DNA of 52,614 nt from an uncultured Bacteroides sp. (lineage in GTDB: Bacteria; Bacteroidota; Bacteroidia; Bacteroidales; Bacteroidaceae). Position numbers and translations under genes: made by a program. The stretch's first letter is position 1; each line of letters starts with the position of its first letter. Below, one piece after another: positions 27,001 to 34,474 of this stretch. The notes beneath the pieces were generated by a model. The model saw only the letters and a list, made by a program, of their open reading frames with translations, was not told where the DNA came from and ran no database searches. The stretch is from contig UQVZ01000024.1 in assembly GCA_900544675.1 (NCBI GenBank), positions 1 to 52,614 of the forward strand, written 5' to 3'.

Positions 27001-28485
27001 AGCGATGCGTCCATCGGTGGTAAGGTGTCCCAAGGGCTTCATGTCGGACGAGAAAATGGCTATCTTCCCGTCGCGTGTGCCTGCCCAGATACGTTTTTGC
27101 TTGTCCTCGCAGAGAGCACGTATCTGATTGGCATGGGTGTCGTAGTTGCAGGGAAGAGGCTTGTAGAGGTGGAATTCATTATCAAAGAAGGACACCTTTT
27201 CCAGTCCTTTCGAGTGGGTGCCCAGCCATAAGTTCCCTTGCCGGTCGGTCATCATGGCATGTAGTTTGTTCGAGAAACGCCAGGTGCTGCTTCCGGCTTC
27301 GTCGTAGAAAGGGACTAACCGGTTCTGGCTTCGGTCGAACCACGATAATCCTCCGCCTACAGGGTGCACCCACAAGTTCCCGTTACGGTTTTCGCAGATA
27401 GAAAATTCCGGCACCGAGCGGTCGGCTGGGTCTTTTTCTACATTCATCTGCTCCACTTTGAAAGATCCTGTCTCCGGATTCAGGTGGCATACACATCCGG
27501 CGCGGTCTACTCCCAGCCATATTTCATCGTGGCTGTCTATGTAAATCGATACGATGGGCCAGCGCGCAAAGTCGAATTCTTGTCCGGCGCCATATATGTG
27601 CAAAGGGTTCAATTGTTTGTCGGTCAGGATAATCCCTTGTTTTTTCGCTGCAAATACGAGATTATCGTTCTTCAGGCTACGGATAGCGATAAGGTCGTCT
27701 TGGCAGGGCAATTCGTCCAGAGTGAATACATCGTTGGCAATGTCGTACGTCCATACGCGCCCTTGTCGCGAGGTAAACCAAATAATCCCGTCCGCTTCCA
27801 GAGCATCGAAGAAAGCTTGTTTGGAATGCTCCCCTTGCGGGTGGGCATCGGTAAAATAAGTTGTTTCTTTCCCGTTCGGGTCTATGCGGAGCAAGCCGTT
27901 GCGGGTCAATAGCCATTCGTTTCCCTTGTTGTCCAGGTGTACGCCGTAGATATGAGTGCCCTTCTCTCCGCATGCGCTCGACAGGAACACTTGCTGTTCC
28001 TCTTTCTTTTCCTTGCCTTCCGGCAGGATGCGTATGCCTCCGTCGCTTCCAGCCAGCAGCCATACCGTGCCGTTATCTAGTGTCACGATAGAAGTGATGA
28101 CCAGGTCTCTTCCCGGTCCTTGCGCCGGAATCTCGTCGAATGTCTCCCTCCGCTTGTCGAAGCGGAACACATGTCCGTCGTAGGCGATGCACCACACATT
28201 TCCGCGTGTATCTACACAGAGATAATCCACGCGGTTGGATGCCCATTCCATGTCGTTGCTCTTGCGTGCCTTGTATACATGGAAGTCGTATCCGTCGAAA
28301 CGGTTGATGCCGTCCCAGGTGGCAAACCAAAGCATCCCGTCGTGGTCTTGCGTCATAGCCATTACGGTATTTTCGGAAAGCCCGTTCTCTTGCGAATAAT
28401 GGGTGAATGTGCAGTTCAGTTGCGCCTGCACGGGGAGGTATGCCAGCAAAAATAGAAGTATGGAATAATAGAATCGTGTCCTCAT
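24022..28485 (-). CDS. Hybrid two-component system sensor kinase/AraC-type regulator
   Basis: 1487-residue one-protein two-component system. It has an N-terminal signal peptide (FLLAYLPVQAQ), a periplasmic sensor of about 14 beta-propeller (reg_prop) repeats plus a Y_Y_Y domain to about 880, one membrane helix (about 895-920), a HisKA domain with phospho-acceptor H957 (ISHELRTP), a HATPase domain, a receiver domain with D1265 (IISDIMMP) and a C-terminal AraC-type helix-turn-helix domain (about 1385-1487). All phosphorelay residues are present. These regulators normally control an adjacent polysaccharide utilisation locus, but no SusC/SusD pair or glycoside hydrolase lies next to it here. The start at 28485 is chosen for the signal peptide. 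Confidence 0.92.
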   Translation of the reverse strand: MRTRFYYSILLFLLAYLPVQAQLNCTFTHYSQENGLSENTVMAMTQDHDGMLWFATWDGINRFDGYDFHVYKARKSNDMEWASNRVDYLCVDTRGNVWCIAYDGHVFRFDKRRETFDEIPAQGPGRDLVITSIVTLDNGTVWLLAGSDGGIRILPEGKEKKEEQQVFLSSACGEKGTHIYGVHLDNKGNEWLLTRNGLLRIDPNGKETTYFTDAHPQGEHSKQAFFDALEADGIIWFTSRQGRVWTYDIANDVFTLDELPCQDDLIAIRSLKNDNLVFAAKKQGIILTDKQLNPLHIYGAGQEFDFARWPIVSIYIDSHDEIWLGVDRAGCVCHLNPETGSFKVEQMNVEKDPADRSVPEFSICENRNGNLWVHPVGGGLSWFDRSQNRLVPFYDEAGSSTWRFSNKLHAMMTDRQGNLWLGTHSKGLEKVSFFDNEFHLYKPLPCNYDTHANQIRALCEDKQKRIWAGTRDGKIAIFSSDMKPLGHLTTDGRIASSGTPLVTPAYRILEDSHGTIWIASKGGGVIHLEPRDNGNAYRLTQYTSDANDIYSLSHNSAYDICEDGQGRLWVATFGGGVNYIEPQPDGSFRFIHARNNLKAYPMERCYKARSLQRDTKGTMWVATANGLLSFDENFTRPEAITFHLHARTPGDAESLSNNDIYDMLLTRQGHLFFATFGGGLNELKGMDEKGNARFASYNTTHGLPTDVLVSLAEDMEGNVWIGTESGLSRMDTERHHFDNFLRRELGEELMFEENTAIALSDGRLLFGSNRGLLVCLPDEVKINDYVPDIVFAGLKIANETIMPAPDSVLPESLNSLEELVLPHTKNTLALSFAALDMNFPENIKYAYILEGFDKEWNYVDQQRIATYTNLPQGEYTFRIRSTNGAGVWVDNERRLSITIQPAFWETPIAYALYVIVFLAIVLGGAYTLFVIYRLKHEVSIEQQVTDIKLRFFTNISHELRTPLTLIEGPLSYIMQRDDLTREVREQLQVVERNTHRMLRLVNQILDFRKIQNNKMKLCVEQVDVVPFVRKIMANFESIAESNKIDFIFENERPSLKLWIDTDKVEKIIFNLLSNAFKYTPQGKSIKVFIHENEETVAIGVQDQGIGIPESMKKSLFVRFETLFDKHLTGNSTGIGLSLAKELAELHHATIRVDSKEGEGSCFTVEFKKGKEHFGEQVEFIVSDNVEVLPEKAVSDAGTDTPQAEKASETESPANRKTMLLVEDNLELRFFLRNIFQAEFQIIEASNGTEGTDKAREYIPDIIISDIMMPEKDGIALTKDLRSDVATSHIPIVLLTAKTDMESKLQGMELGVDSYITKPFSAVYLKARVENLLARRQRMRQFYYEHLMDINNQVSEEEAKVEEEAQNSISPQDKRFLDHLTDFMEQNLDNGDLIVDDLVKEMGVSRSVFFKKLKSLTGFAPIEFIKEMRVKRAAQLIETGEFNMTQIAYMVGINDPRYFSKCFKQRFDMTPTEYKEKVRKGTRGQGIS

Positions 28486-28588
28486 AATATCTGTTATAAC
28501 AATATAGAATGAGAACAAAAGTAGAGAAAAAAAAGATATGTGCCAAGCGGAAGGCGGAATAATCCCGAAGTTACGTATGTTAGGATTG

Positions 28589-28724
28589 CAGTTTGAGCAG
28601 GTCGGTATTCCAGTCCTTGCCCATGTAGGACTGCAGTCCTTGCTTGTTAGGATCGGGCAAGGACTGAACTGCATCGGGACTTTCAGTTAGTTGGCTTGGC
28701 GTTTTCAGTTAACTGAAAGGAAAA
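28589..28724. repeat. Array of 22-23 bp units with inverted half-sites
   Basis: Units begin at 28589, 28611, 28634, 28657, 28680 and 28703. CAGTCCTTGC occurs at 28611 and 28634, and its complement GCAAGGACTG at 28657. TTTCAGTTA occurs at 28681 and 28703, where it forms the perfect 16-bp palindrome TTTCAGTTAACTGAAA (28703-28718). It lies in the gap (28486-28968) between the divergent kinase gene and the DUF4160 gene, so it could hold operators for either. Nothing else is recognised in the gap except the -7 element at 28944. Confidence 0.7.
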
Positions 28725-28943
28725 AAGAGTGCTTTTCCCGACGTTTACCGATATTGATTTGCTGAAAATTAATTTTATCGTGCATGATTTTTTCATCAAT
28801 TTAGTTTCGCCAACGGATATTGTCTGATATTTCTGTGGTACGGAAAAAGGAATAAAGAGTACTTAAGAAAGTAGAGAAATGAGGAATTTTTTAGGAATCA
28901 GAAGAAAAAGTTTTGTGGAACACTGACTTTCATAAAAAATGGT

Positions 28944-28951
28944 TACCTTTG
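28944..28951 (+). promoter_or_regulatory. -7 element of the DUF4160/DUF2442 operon
   Basis: TACCTTTG matches TAnnTTTG, 18 bases before the ATG at 28969. No clear -33 TTTG is seen at the right distance. Confidence 0.5.
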
Positions 28952-28968
28952 TATAAAGAGCAGGATGG

Positions 28969-29265
28969 ATGGGACAATTGGCTTTTATAAAAATGTTTTT
29001 GTTGGTGAGTATTCCTACAGATATGAATGACAATCGCAGACATATTCATATTTTTCGTAAAGGAGGCAGGCATTTGCATTCCGTGGCAAAAATATGGATA
29101 GAGCGGAATGGAATAAAAGATATTGAAATAGCAGAGAGTTTGTTATCTGCTAAAGATAATGCTATGATAGTAGCAGCCATTGATCGGCATTGGGAATTCT
29201 TGAACGAGCAAATCACGCGAACATTCAATGGTGAAAAGACAAGAGTAAAAAACATAGAAAAATAA
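28969..29265 (+). CDS. DUF4160 family protein (putative toxin-antitoxin component)
   Basis: 98 residues, resembling DUF4160: an N-terminal strand, then HIHIF and an H-containing loop (RRHIHIFRKGGRHLHSVAKIWIE, about 23-45) and a helical tail. Small DUF4160 proteins are commonly encoded directly before DUF2442 proteins and the pair is thought to be a toxin-antitoxin system; the biochemical activity is not established. The start at 28969 sits 18 bases after the -7 element; an inner ATG at 29023 would remove the first strand. It is followed by the DUF2442 gene after 8 bases. Confidence 0.68.
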   Translation: MGQLAFIKMFLLVSIPTDMNDNRRHIHIFRKGGRHLHSVAKIWIERNGIKDIEIAESLLSAKDNAMIVAAIDRHWEFLNEQITRTFNGEKTRVKNIEK

Positions 29266-29273
29266 AATTGTAT

Positions 29274-29531
29274 ATGTGTAAGATGCAAGATGTAAATGTA
29301 GGTATTAAGAAACTGGATTTCACCGGATACCGGGGTAAGATGGCGGTTTATCTGACAGACGGACGTGAAATCATTGTGCCACTATCGTTCTTCCCGGATA
29401 TCAAGCATCTCTCTGTAAAAGAGCGGGAAGAATGGATGATATTGGATGATCAGTTTTTCACTTTCGATCATTTGAGTAAGGTATATTCGGTGAAAGACCT
29501 GATGTCATTGTCGTTGGGTGAAAAGGCATAA
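29274..29531 (+). CDS. DUF2442 family protein (putative toxin-antitoxin partner)
   Basis: 85 residues, matching DUF2442: V-x-L-x-DGREI-x-VPLS-x-FP (about 30-43), then L-x-x-A/E-x-EEW and a short C-terminal helix. DUF2442 folds as a small alpha/beta domain related to NE0471-like proteins and is often the second gene of a DUF4160-DUF2442 pair. The start could also be the ATG at 29283, three codons in. It ends before a hairpin at 29558-29599. Confidence 0.72.
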   Translation: MCKMQDVNVGIKKLDFTGYRGKMAVYLTDGREIIVPLSFFPDIKHLSVKEREEWMILDDQFFTFDHLSKVYSVKDLMSLSLGEKA

Positions 29532-29557
29532 AAATGGATTCAGCATCAGTAATTTAG

Positions 29558-29599
29558 CTACGATATACTTCATATTTCTAGCAAAGAAGTATATCGTAG
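29558..29599. terminator. Perfect 14-bp hairpin between convergent genes
   Basis: CTACGATATACTTC (29558-29571) pairs exactly with GAAGTATATCGTAG (29586-29599) across a 14-base loop. No long T-run follows on either strand, so intrinsic termination is only a guess; a protein-binding site is also possible. Confidence 0.5.
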
Positions 29600-29634
29600 A
29601 AGACTTGATAGCTTGTCTCTGCATTTCCTATGAA

Positions 29635-30831
29635 TTATCTGCTCTTGAAAAGCTGTTCCACCTGCAGGCTGTCTCCATCGTTGGGAGCCGGGGTGATGCC
29701 CAGCAGGCGTGCGATAATCAGATACAGATTCACATTGGGCATGGCGGGCAATACGGTGTGGGTCTTGAATGACGGACCTGCCGCATAGAAGATACCTTCC
29801 ATTTCTGGTGTGAAATTGTCGTAACCGTGTGCGCCTCCTGCCTTTGCTTTAGGTTGATTGCCGAAAACGACGTAAGTACCTATATCCGGTGCCACAATCA
29901 GTTCCGGTATGCGGGCGTTCTTTCCATAGACGAATCTTTCCGGCACTTCTCCTTTCTTCCATACTGTGATGTGCGGCACTTTCTTCAGAATTTCATACGC
30001 CGTCTCCGTATAGCCTTCGTTCGGATAGAGTAGGGTAGGGACACCGTCGAATACGTATCTGAAACTATCGCGCGGCAGATATTCGGCAAGGTTGACCGAC
30101 TGTTCCGGAGTGAAGGTCGCCATGCCGTGGTCGGATACGACGATGAAATCAATTTTGTCGAAAATGTCCAGCGTGCGTGCCCGGTTGAAGAAATAACCTA
30201 AGGTACTGTCTACTCTTTCTACCGCCTTCATGGTTGCCGGAGAATCGGGTGTGCAGACATGTCCGCTGTAGTCCGGTTCTTCCAGGTACCACATCACCAG
30301 GTGCGGGCGTGTCTTTTCGGGTCTTTGTAGCCAGGCGATGATGGAGTCGGCACGGTTTCTGAAAGGTATCGATGAATCGAACTTCTTCCAGGTGGAAGGT
30401 TGCCGTCCGTTTACGGCTATTTCGCTTCCCACCCAATAGAATGTAGCTGTGCGGACACCTTGCCGTTCGGCTGTATTCCATATAGGTTCCCCGCCGAAGA
30501 AGCGTGCGTCGTTGCTGCGTTTGGTATAGACGCTGTCCAGTTCCGGAGCGTAGAACGAGTTGTGTATGATTCCGTGATGGTCGGGATGTAGTCCGGTAGC
30601 CATGCTGTAATGGTTGGGGAACGTGACACTCGGATAGCAGGGGCGGAACGCGGCTTTCACTCCTGCCTTGCCAAGCGAGTCGAGTACCGGCGTATGGGCG
30701 CGTGTAGGATAATCGGAGCGGAACCCGTCCATCGAAAGGACGACTACATAACGGTCGGAAGCAGGGACTGACGGGCGGCATCCTGCCATCAGCAGGCAGC
30801 ATATTATCCATACCGCCTGGCGGATATTCAT
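29635..30831 (-). CDS. Type I phosphodiesterase/nucleotide pyrophosphatase lipoprotein
   Basis: 398 residues. The lipoprotein signal ends LLMAGC (C18). The body is an alkaline-phosphatase-superfamily domain of the NPP type: metal-binding D35 (LSMDGFRSD), catalytic threonine T70 (YPSVTFPNH), EEPDYSGH, SDHGM and GAHGY supply the other metal ligands. Both zinc sites look complete. It should hydrolyse phosphodiester or pyrophosphate bonds of nucleotides or similar compounds in the periplasm or at the cell surface. The frame is open to 30924; the start at 30831 puts the signal peptide at the N-terminus, and 30840 is an alternative. Confidence 0.9.
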   Translation of the reverse strand: MNIRQAVWIICCLLMAGCRPSVPASDRYVVVLSMDGFRSDYPTRAHTPVLDSLGKAGVKAAFRPCYPSVTFPNHYSMATGLHPDHHGIIHNSFYAPELDSVYTKRSNDARFFGGEPIWNTAERQGVRTATFYWVGSEIAVNGRQPSTWKKFDSSIPFRNRADSIIAWLQRPEKTRPHLVMWYLEEPDYSGHVCTPDSPATMKAVERVDSTLGYFFNRARTLDIFDKIDFIVVSDHGMATFTPEQSVNLAEYLPRDSFRYVFDGVPTLLYPNEGYTETAYEILKKVPHITVWKKGEVPERFVYGKNARIPELIVAPDIGTYVVFGNQPKAKAGGAHGYDNFTPEMEGIFYAAGPSFKTHTVLPAMPNVNLYLIIARLLGITPAPNDGDSLQVEQLFKSR

Positions 30832-31001
30832 ATTTTGCATAAATCGGTAAAAAATGTTTCGTGTGTAAAAGTAGAAACTAAAAAGCATATATCCCGCATG
30901 AAACGTATTAAAATTGTGTTTCAATTTCGAGCGTCGGTGTTGTAACGGAAATGTAATTGTATTGTAGATACTCCGTAACGTAAAGATTTGTTAAAACAGC
31001 A

Positions 31002-31009
31002 TACCTTTG
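31002..31009 (+). promoter_or_regulatory. -7 element of the Oar-like receptor gene
   Basis: TACCTTTG matches TAnnTTTG, 33 bases before the ATG at 31042. The -33 position does not read TTTG. Confidence 0.55.
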
Positions 31010-31041
31010 TTGCGAATTCTAATTCATAAAACATTTATTTT

Positions 31042-34000
31042 ATGCAAAGACTACTAAAAAGTTCAGTGTTATGTACTTTGTTGGGTTTCTTGTGCACGCT
31101 TACCACATGGGCACAGGTCACTACAGCAAGTATGAGCGGTGGGGTCACCTCAGCAGGTGAGCCAGTCATCGGTGCTACCGTCATGGCGGTGCACAAACCT
31201 TCGGGCACCAATTATGGAGCCATTACCAACATCGACGGCCGTTTCGACCTTCAAGGTATGCGTACCGGCGGACCGTATGAGATTACCATCTCTTACATCG
31301 GTTATCAGACGGCTATCTACAAGGATGTCACCCTGCAGTTGGGTGAGACCTACAATCTGAATGTGGAGTTGAAAGAATCGTCCGAGCTGCTCGATGAAGT
31401 GGTTGTGACGGCAGCCCGCACCAAGTTCGTGACCGAAAAGACGGGTGCTGCCATGAACATCTCCAACAGCCAGATTCGTAATCTGCCTACCATTAACCGT
31501 AGCATCTCCGATATCGCCCGCCTGTCGCCTTACGCATCGGGCATGAGCTTTGCTGGAGGTGACGGACGTTCCACGAACTTCTCGGTCGATGGTGCGAACT
31601 TCAACAATAACTTCGGTCTTAGCTCCGACCTGCCTGGTGGCGGCAATCCGATTTCCATGGATGCTATCGAAGAAATTCAGGTGGTTGTAGCGCCTTTCGA
31701 TGTGCGTCAGACCAACTTCATCGGCGGCGGTATCAATGCTATCACCAAGTCGGGTACGAACACGTTCAAGGGGTCGGCTTATACGTATCATTATAACCAG
31801 AACATGCGCGGTAACAACATCGACGGTGAAGACCTTGGCGCACGTCCGGAGGAGGCGAAACACATCTACGGTGCTACCTTCGGAGGTCCGATTATCAAGA
31901 ACAAACTGTTCTTCTTCGCCAACGTGGAGTTCGAGAAGGTTCCTCAGCAGGTGGTTGACTGGCGTCCGAGCACAGACGGTGTGGCAGACCCTGACAACTA
32001 TATCTCGCAGGCCAGTGTAGCCGATATGGAGAGAGTGGCAAACCACTTGAGAGAACGTTACGGTTATGATCCGGGTTCTTATAATGATTTCCCCGCTGAC
32101 GAGACTAACCTGAAGCTGCTGGGGCGTATCGACTGGAATATCAACGACAACCACAAGCTGGCAGTGCGTTACAACTATACGAAGAACAAGGCATGGAATC
32201 CTACCAACGGTTCGTCCGGTAACTTCGGCTATCGTCTGAACCAGAACCGTATCTCGCAATATTCCATGGCTTTCTCTAACAGTCTGTATTCGCAGGACAA
32301 CAAGGTGATGTCTGTATCAGCCGACCTGAACAGCCGTTTCACCGACCGTATGTCGAACCAATTGTTGTTCACCTATACCAAAATCCAGGATATCCGTGAT
32401 ACGAATTCTGACCTGTTCCCGTTCATCGACATCATGCAGGGACTGGATAGCGACGGCAACCAGATTCTGCTGCCGTATATCTCGGCCGGTTATGAGCTGT
32501 TCACTTACAACAACCAGGTGAACAACAAGGTATGGAATGTGACCGACAACATGACTTATTATCTGGGCGACCACAAGCTGACCGCCGGTATCAGTTATGA
32601 GCATCAGATGGCGAACAACGCCTATATGCGTAACGGTACAGGTTACTACCGTTACCGTAGTGTGGATGAGTTCTTGAGCGGTGCAGCTCCCGAATCATTC
32701 GCCTTGGCATACGGTTATGAGGGGAATCCTACTCCGAACGCGCAGGTGGCATTCAATCAGTTGGGTATCTACCTGCAGGATGAATGGAGCATCCGCGACA
32801 ACTTCAAGCTGACTTACGGCTTGCGTCTCGATGAACTTTTCTTCAATAACGATGACCTGATAACCAATAAGGCCATCAACGCGTTGGATTTCGGAGGCCG
32901 TTCGGTAGATACCGGGTCATGGCCGGGCGCGAAGATGCAGGTATCTCCGCGTGTAGGTTTCGTTTGGGATGTGTTCAATGACAAGAGTCTGAAAATACGT
33001 GGAGGAACAGGTCTGTTCGCAGGACGTCTGCCCTTGGTGTTCTTCACCAACATGCCGACCAATACCGGTATGATTCAGAACCTGGTTTCCATCACCACCA
33101 CTTACAACAGCGACGGAACGGTAGCCAGTCGTGACCCTCGTCTGGACCAACTGGCAGGCGGTATGATTACCGATGTCAACCAGATGGTTTCCACGCTGGG
33201 ATTGCCTACCCAGCCGGGTGACGGTGTGGTGCCGAGCAGCATCGCGGCCATCGACCACGACTTCCGCATGCCTCAGGTATGGAAAACTTCTATCGCTGTC
33301 GACTATCAGCTGCCTGTCTCTTTCCCGTTCACAGTCACGGGTGAGTTCATGTATACCAAGAACATCAACGCCGTCATGCTGGAGAACTGGAACATCCGTT
33401 CTTCCGATGCCGCAAACTGGCAGCGTTTCAACGGTCCGGACAATCGTATGATTTATCCGTCGTCGGGCTATGAATATTACGATAACATCAGCGATGCCTG
33501 TGTGCTGACCAATACGCACAAAGGTTACGGATGGACCGCTAACGTCACCTTGAACGCTACTCCGGCGAAGAACCTCGACTTGATGATGGCCTATACACAT
33601 ACCGAATCGAAAGAAGTGTCCGGCATGCCGGGCTCGAATGCGACATCCGCATGGACCAACCTGCTGACGGTGAACGGTCCGAACTTTGCCGACGTACAGC
33701 GTTCACGTTATGTAGTGCCCGACAGGCTGATCGGTTCTCTTTCCTACTATGTTCCGTTCACGAACAATAAGGTGACCAACGGCCTGCACTTCAACCTGTT
33801 CTATACGGGTTATTCTCCTAACAGCACATCGTTCGCATACACCAATGACATGAACGGCGACAACAGCGCCAACGACCTGATCTACATCCCGAATTCTCCG
33901 GATGAAATCCAGTTCGTGAGCGAAGCCGACCGTAATGCTTTCTGGAATTTCGTGGAACAGGACAAGTATCTGAGCCGTCACAAAGGCCAGTATGCGGAAG

Positions 34001-34338
34001 CATACGGCGGCCGTGCTCCGTGGGTACACCGTTTCGACTTCCGTATCGCCCAGGATTTCTCCATCAAGGCAGGAAACACGACCAATACGCTTCAAATCAG
34101 TCTCGACTTCATGAACGTGGGTAATATGCTGAACCATGCATGGGGTGTGACTAAGACAAATACCGTTTCAAACGGCGGACGTATCCTGACGTATGAAGGT
34201 GTGGACAACAACAATACTCCGATTTATTCTATGTGGAAGAACTCGGCAGGTGAGTATCCTACAGAAACATATTCTCTGAACCGCAACTACAACGAATGCT
34301 GGAGCTTCCAGGTAGGTGTGAGATATATTTTCAATTAA
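31042..34338 (+). CDS. TonB-dependent receptor, Oar-like, with carboxypeptidase-regulatory domain
   Basis: 1098 residues. A signal peptide ends TTWAQ (about 24), followed by a CarboxypepD_reg domain (about 30-110: GEPVIGATVMA, IDGRFDLQGM), a TonB-box-like DEVVVTA (near 120), a plug domain with FSVDGANFNNNFG and IEEIQVVVAPFDVRQ, and a large beta barrel ending VGVRYIFN. The VDG-x-x-x-N-x-F-G plug signature and length are those of Oar-like receptors rather than SusC. No SusD gene follows, so it is not part of a glycan-uptake pair. Substrate unknown; Oar of Myxococcus takes part in protein export. It has its own terminator downstream. Confidence 0.88.
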   Translation: MQRLLKSSVLCTLLGFLCTLTTWAQVTTASMSGGVTSAGEPVIGATVMAVHKPSGTNYGAITNIDGRFDLQGMRTGGPYEITISYIGYQTAIYKDVTLQLGETYNLNVELKESSELLDEVVVTAARTKFVTEKTGAAMNISNSQIRNLPTINRSISDIARLSPYASGMSFAGGDGRSTNFSVDGANFNNNFGLSSDLPGGGNPISMDAIEEIQVVVAPFDVRQTNFIGGGINAITKSGTNTFKGSAYTYHYNQNMRGNNIDGEDLGARPEEAKHIYGATFGGPIIKNKLFFFANVEFEKVPQQVVDWRPSTDGVADPDNYISQASVADMERVANHLRERYGYDPGSYNDFPADETNLKLLGRIDWNINDNHKLAVRYNYTKNKAWNPTNGSSGNFGYRLNQNRISQYSMAFSNSLYSQDNKVMSVSADLNSRFTDRMSNQLLFTYTKIQDIRDTNSDLFPFIDIMQGLDSDGNQILLPYISAGYELFTYNNQVNNKVWNVTDNMTYYLGDHKLTAGISYEHQMANNAYMRNGTGYYRYRSVDEFLSGAAPESFALAYGYEGNPTPNAQVAFNQLGIYLQDEWSIRDNFKLTYGLRLDELFFNNDDLITNKAINALDFGGRSVDTGSWPGAKMQVSPRVGFVWDVFNDKSLKIRGGTGLFAGRLPLVFFTNMPTNTGMIQNLVSITTTYNSDGTVASRDPRLDQLAGGMITDVNQMVSTLGLPTQPGDGVVPSSIAAIDHDFRMPQVWKTSIAVDYQLPVSFPFTVTGEFMYTKNINAVMLENWNIRSSDAANWQRFNGPDNRMIYPSSGYEYYDNISDACVLTNTHKGYGWTANVTLNATPAKNLDLMMAYTHTESKEVSGMPGSNATSAWTNLLTVNGPNFADVQRSRYVVPDRLIGSLSYYVPFTNNKVTNGLHFNLFYTGYSPNSTSFAYTNDMNGDNSANDLIYIPNSPDEIQFVSEADRNAFWNFVEQDKYLSRHKGQYAEAYGGRAPWVHRFDFRIAQDFSIKAGNTTNTLQISLDFMNVGNMLNHAWGVTKTNTVSNGGRILTYEGVDNNNTPIYSMWKNSAGEYPTETYSLNRNYNECWSFQVGVRYIFN

Positions 34339-34362
34339 GAGAAAGTTTGCTTTATAAGGATG

Positions 34363-34396
34363 AAGCCGTTCCTGAATTTTTCAGGGGCGGCTTTTT
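34363..34396 (+). terminator. Intrinsic terminator of the Oar-like gene
   Basis: AAGCCGTTCCTGA (34363-34375) pairs with TCAGGGGCGGCTT (34381-34393) with two wobble pairs, and ends in a run of Ts. Confidence 0.85.
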
Positions 34397-34407
34397 CGTA
34401 CATATAA

Positions 34408-34461
34408 AAACAAAGACACAAAGTAGCAGGAGGAAAACTCTGCGTCTTTGTGCCTCTGTGC
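34408..34461. repeat. Octamer repeats (ACACAAAG-like), inverted
   Basis: AAACAAAG and ACACAAAG (34408-34423) stand opposite CTCTGCGT, CTTTGTGC and CTCTGTGC (34438-34461), partly complementary. They sit between the two convergent receptor genes and resemble the hairpin at 51998-52055. Confidence 0.7.
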
Positions 34462-34474
34462 TTAATCCATTATA

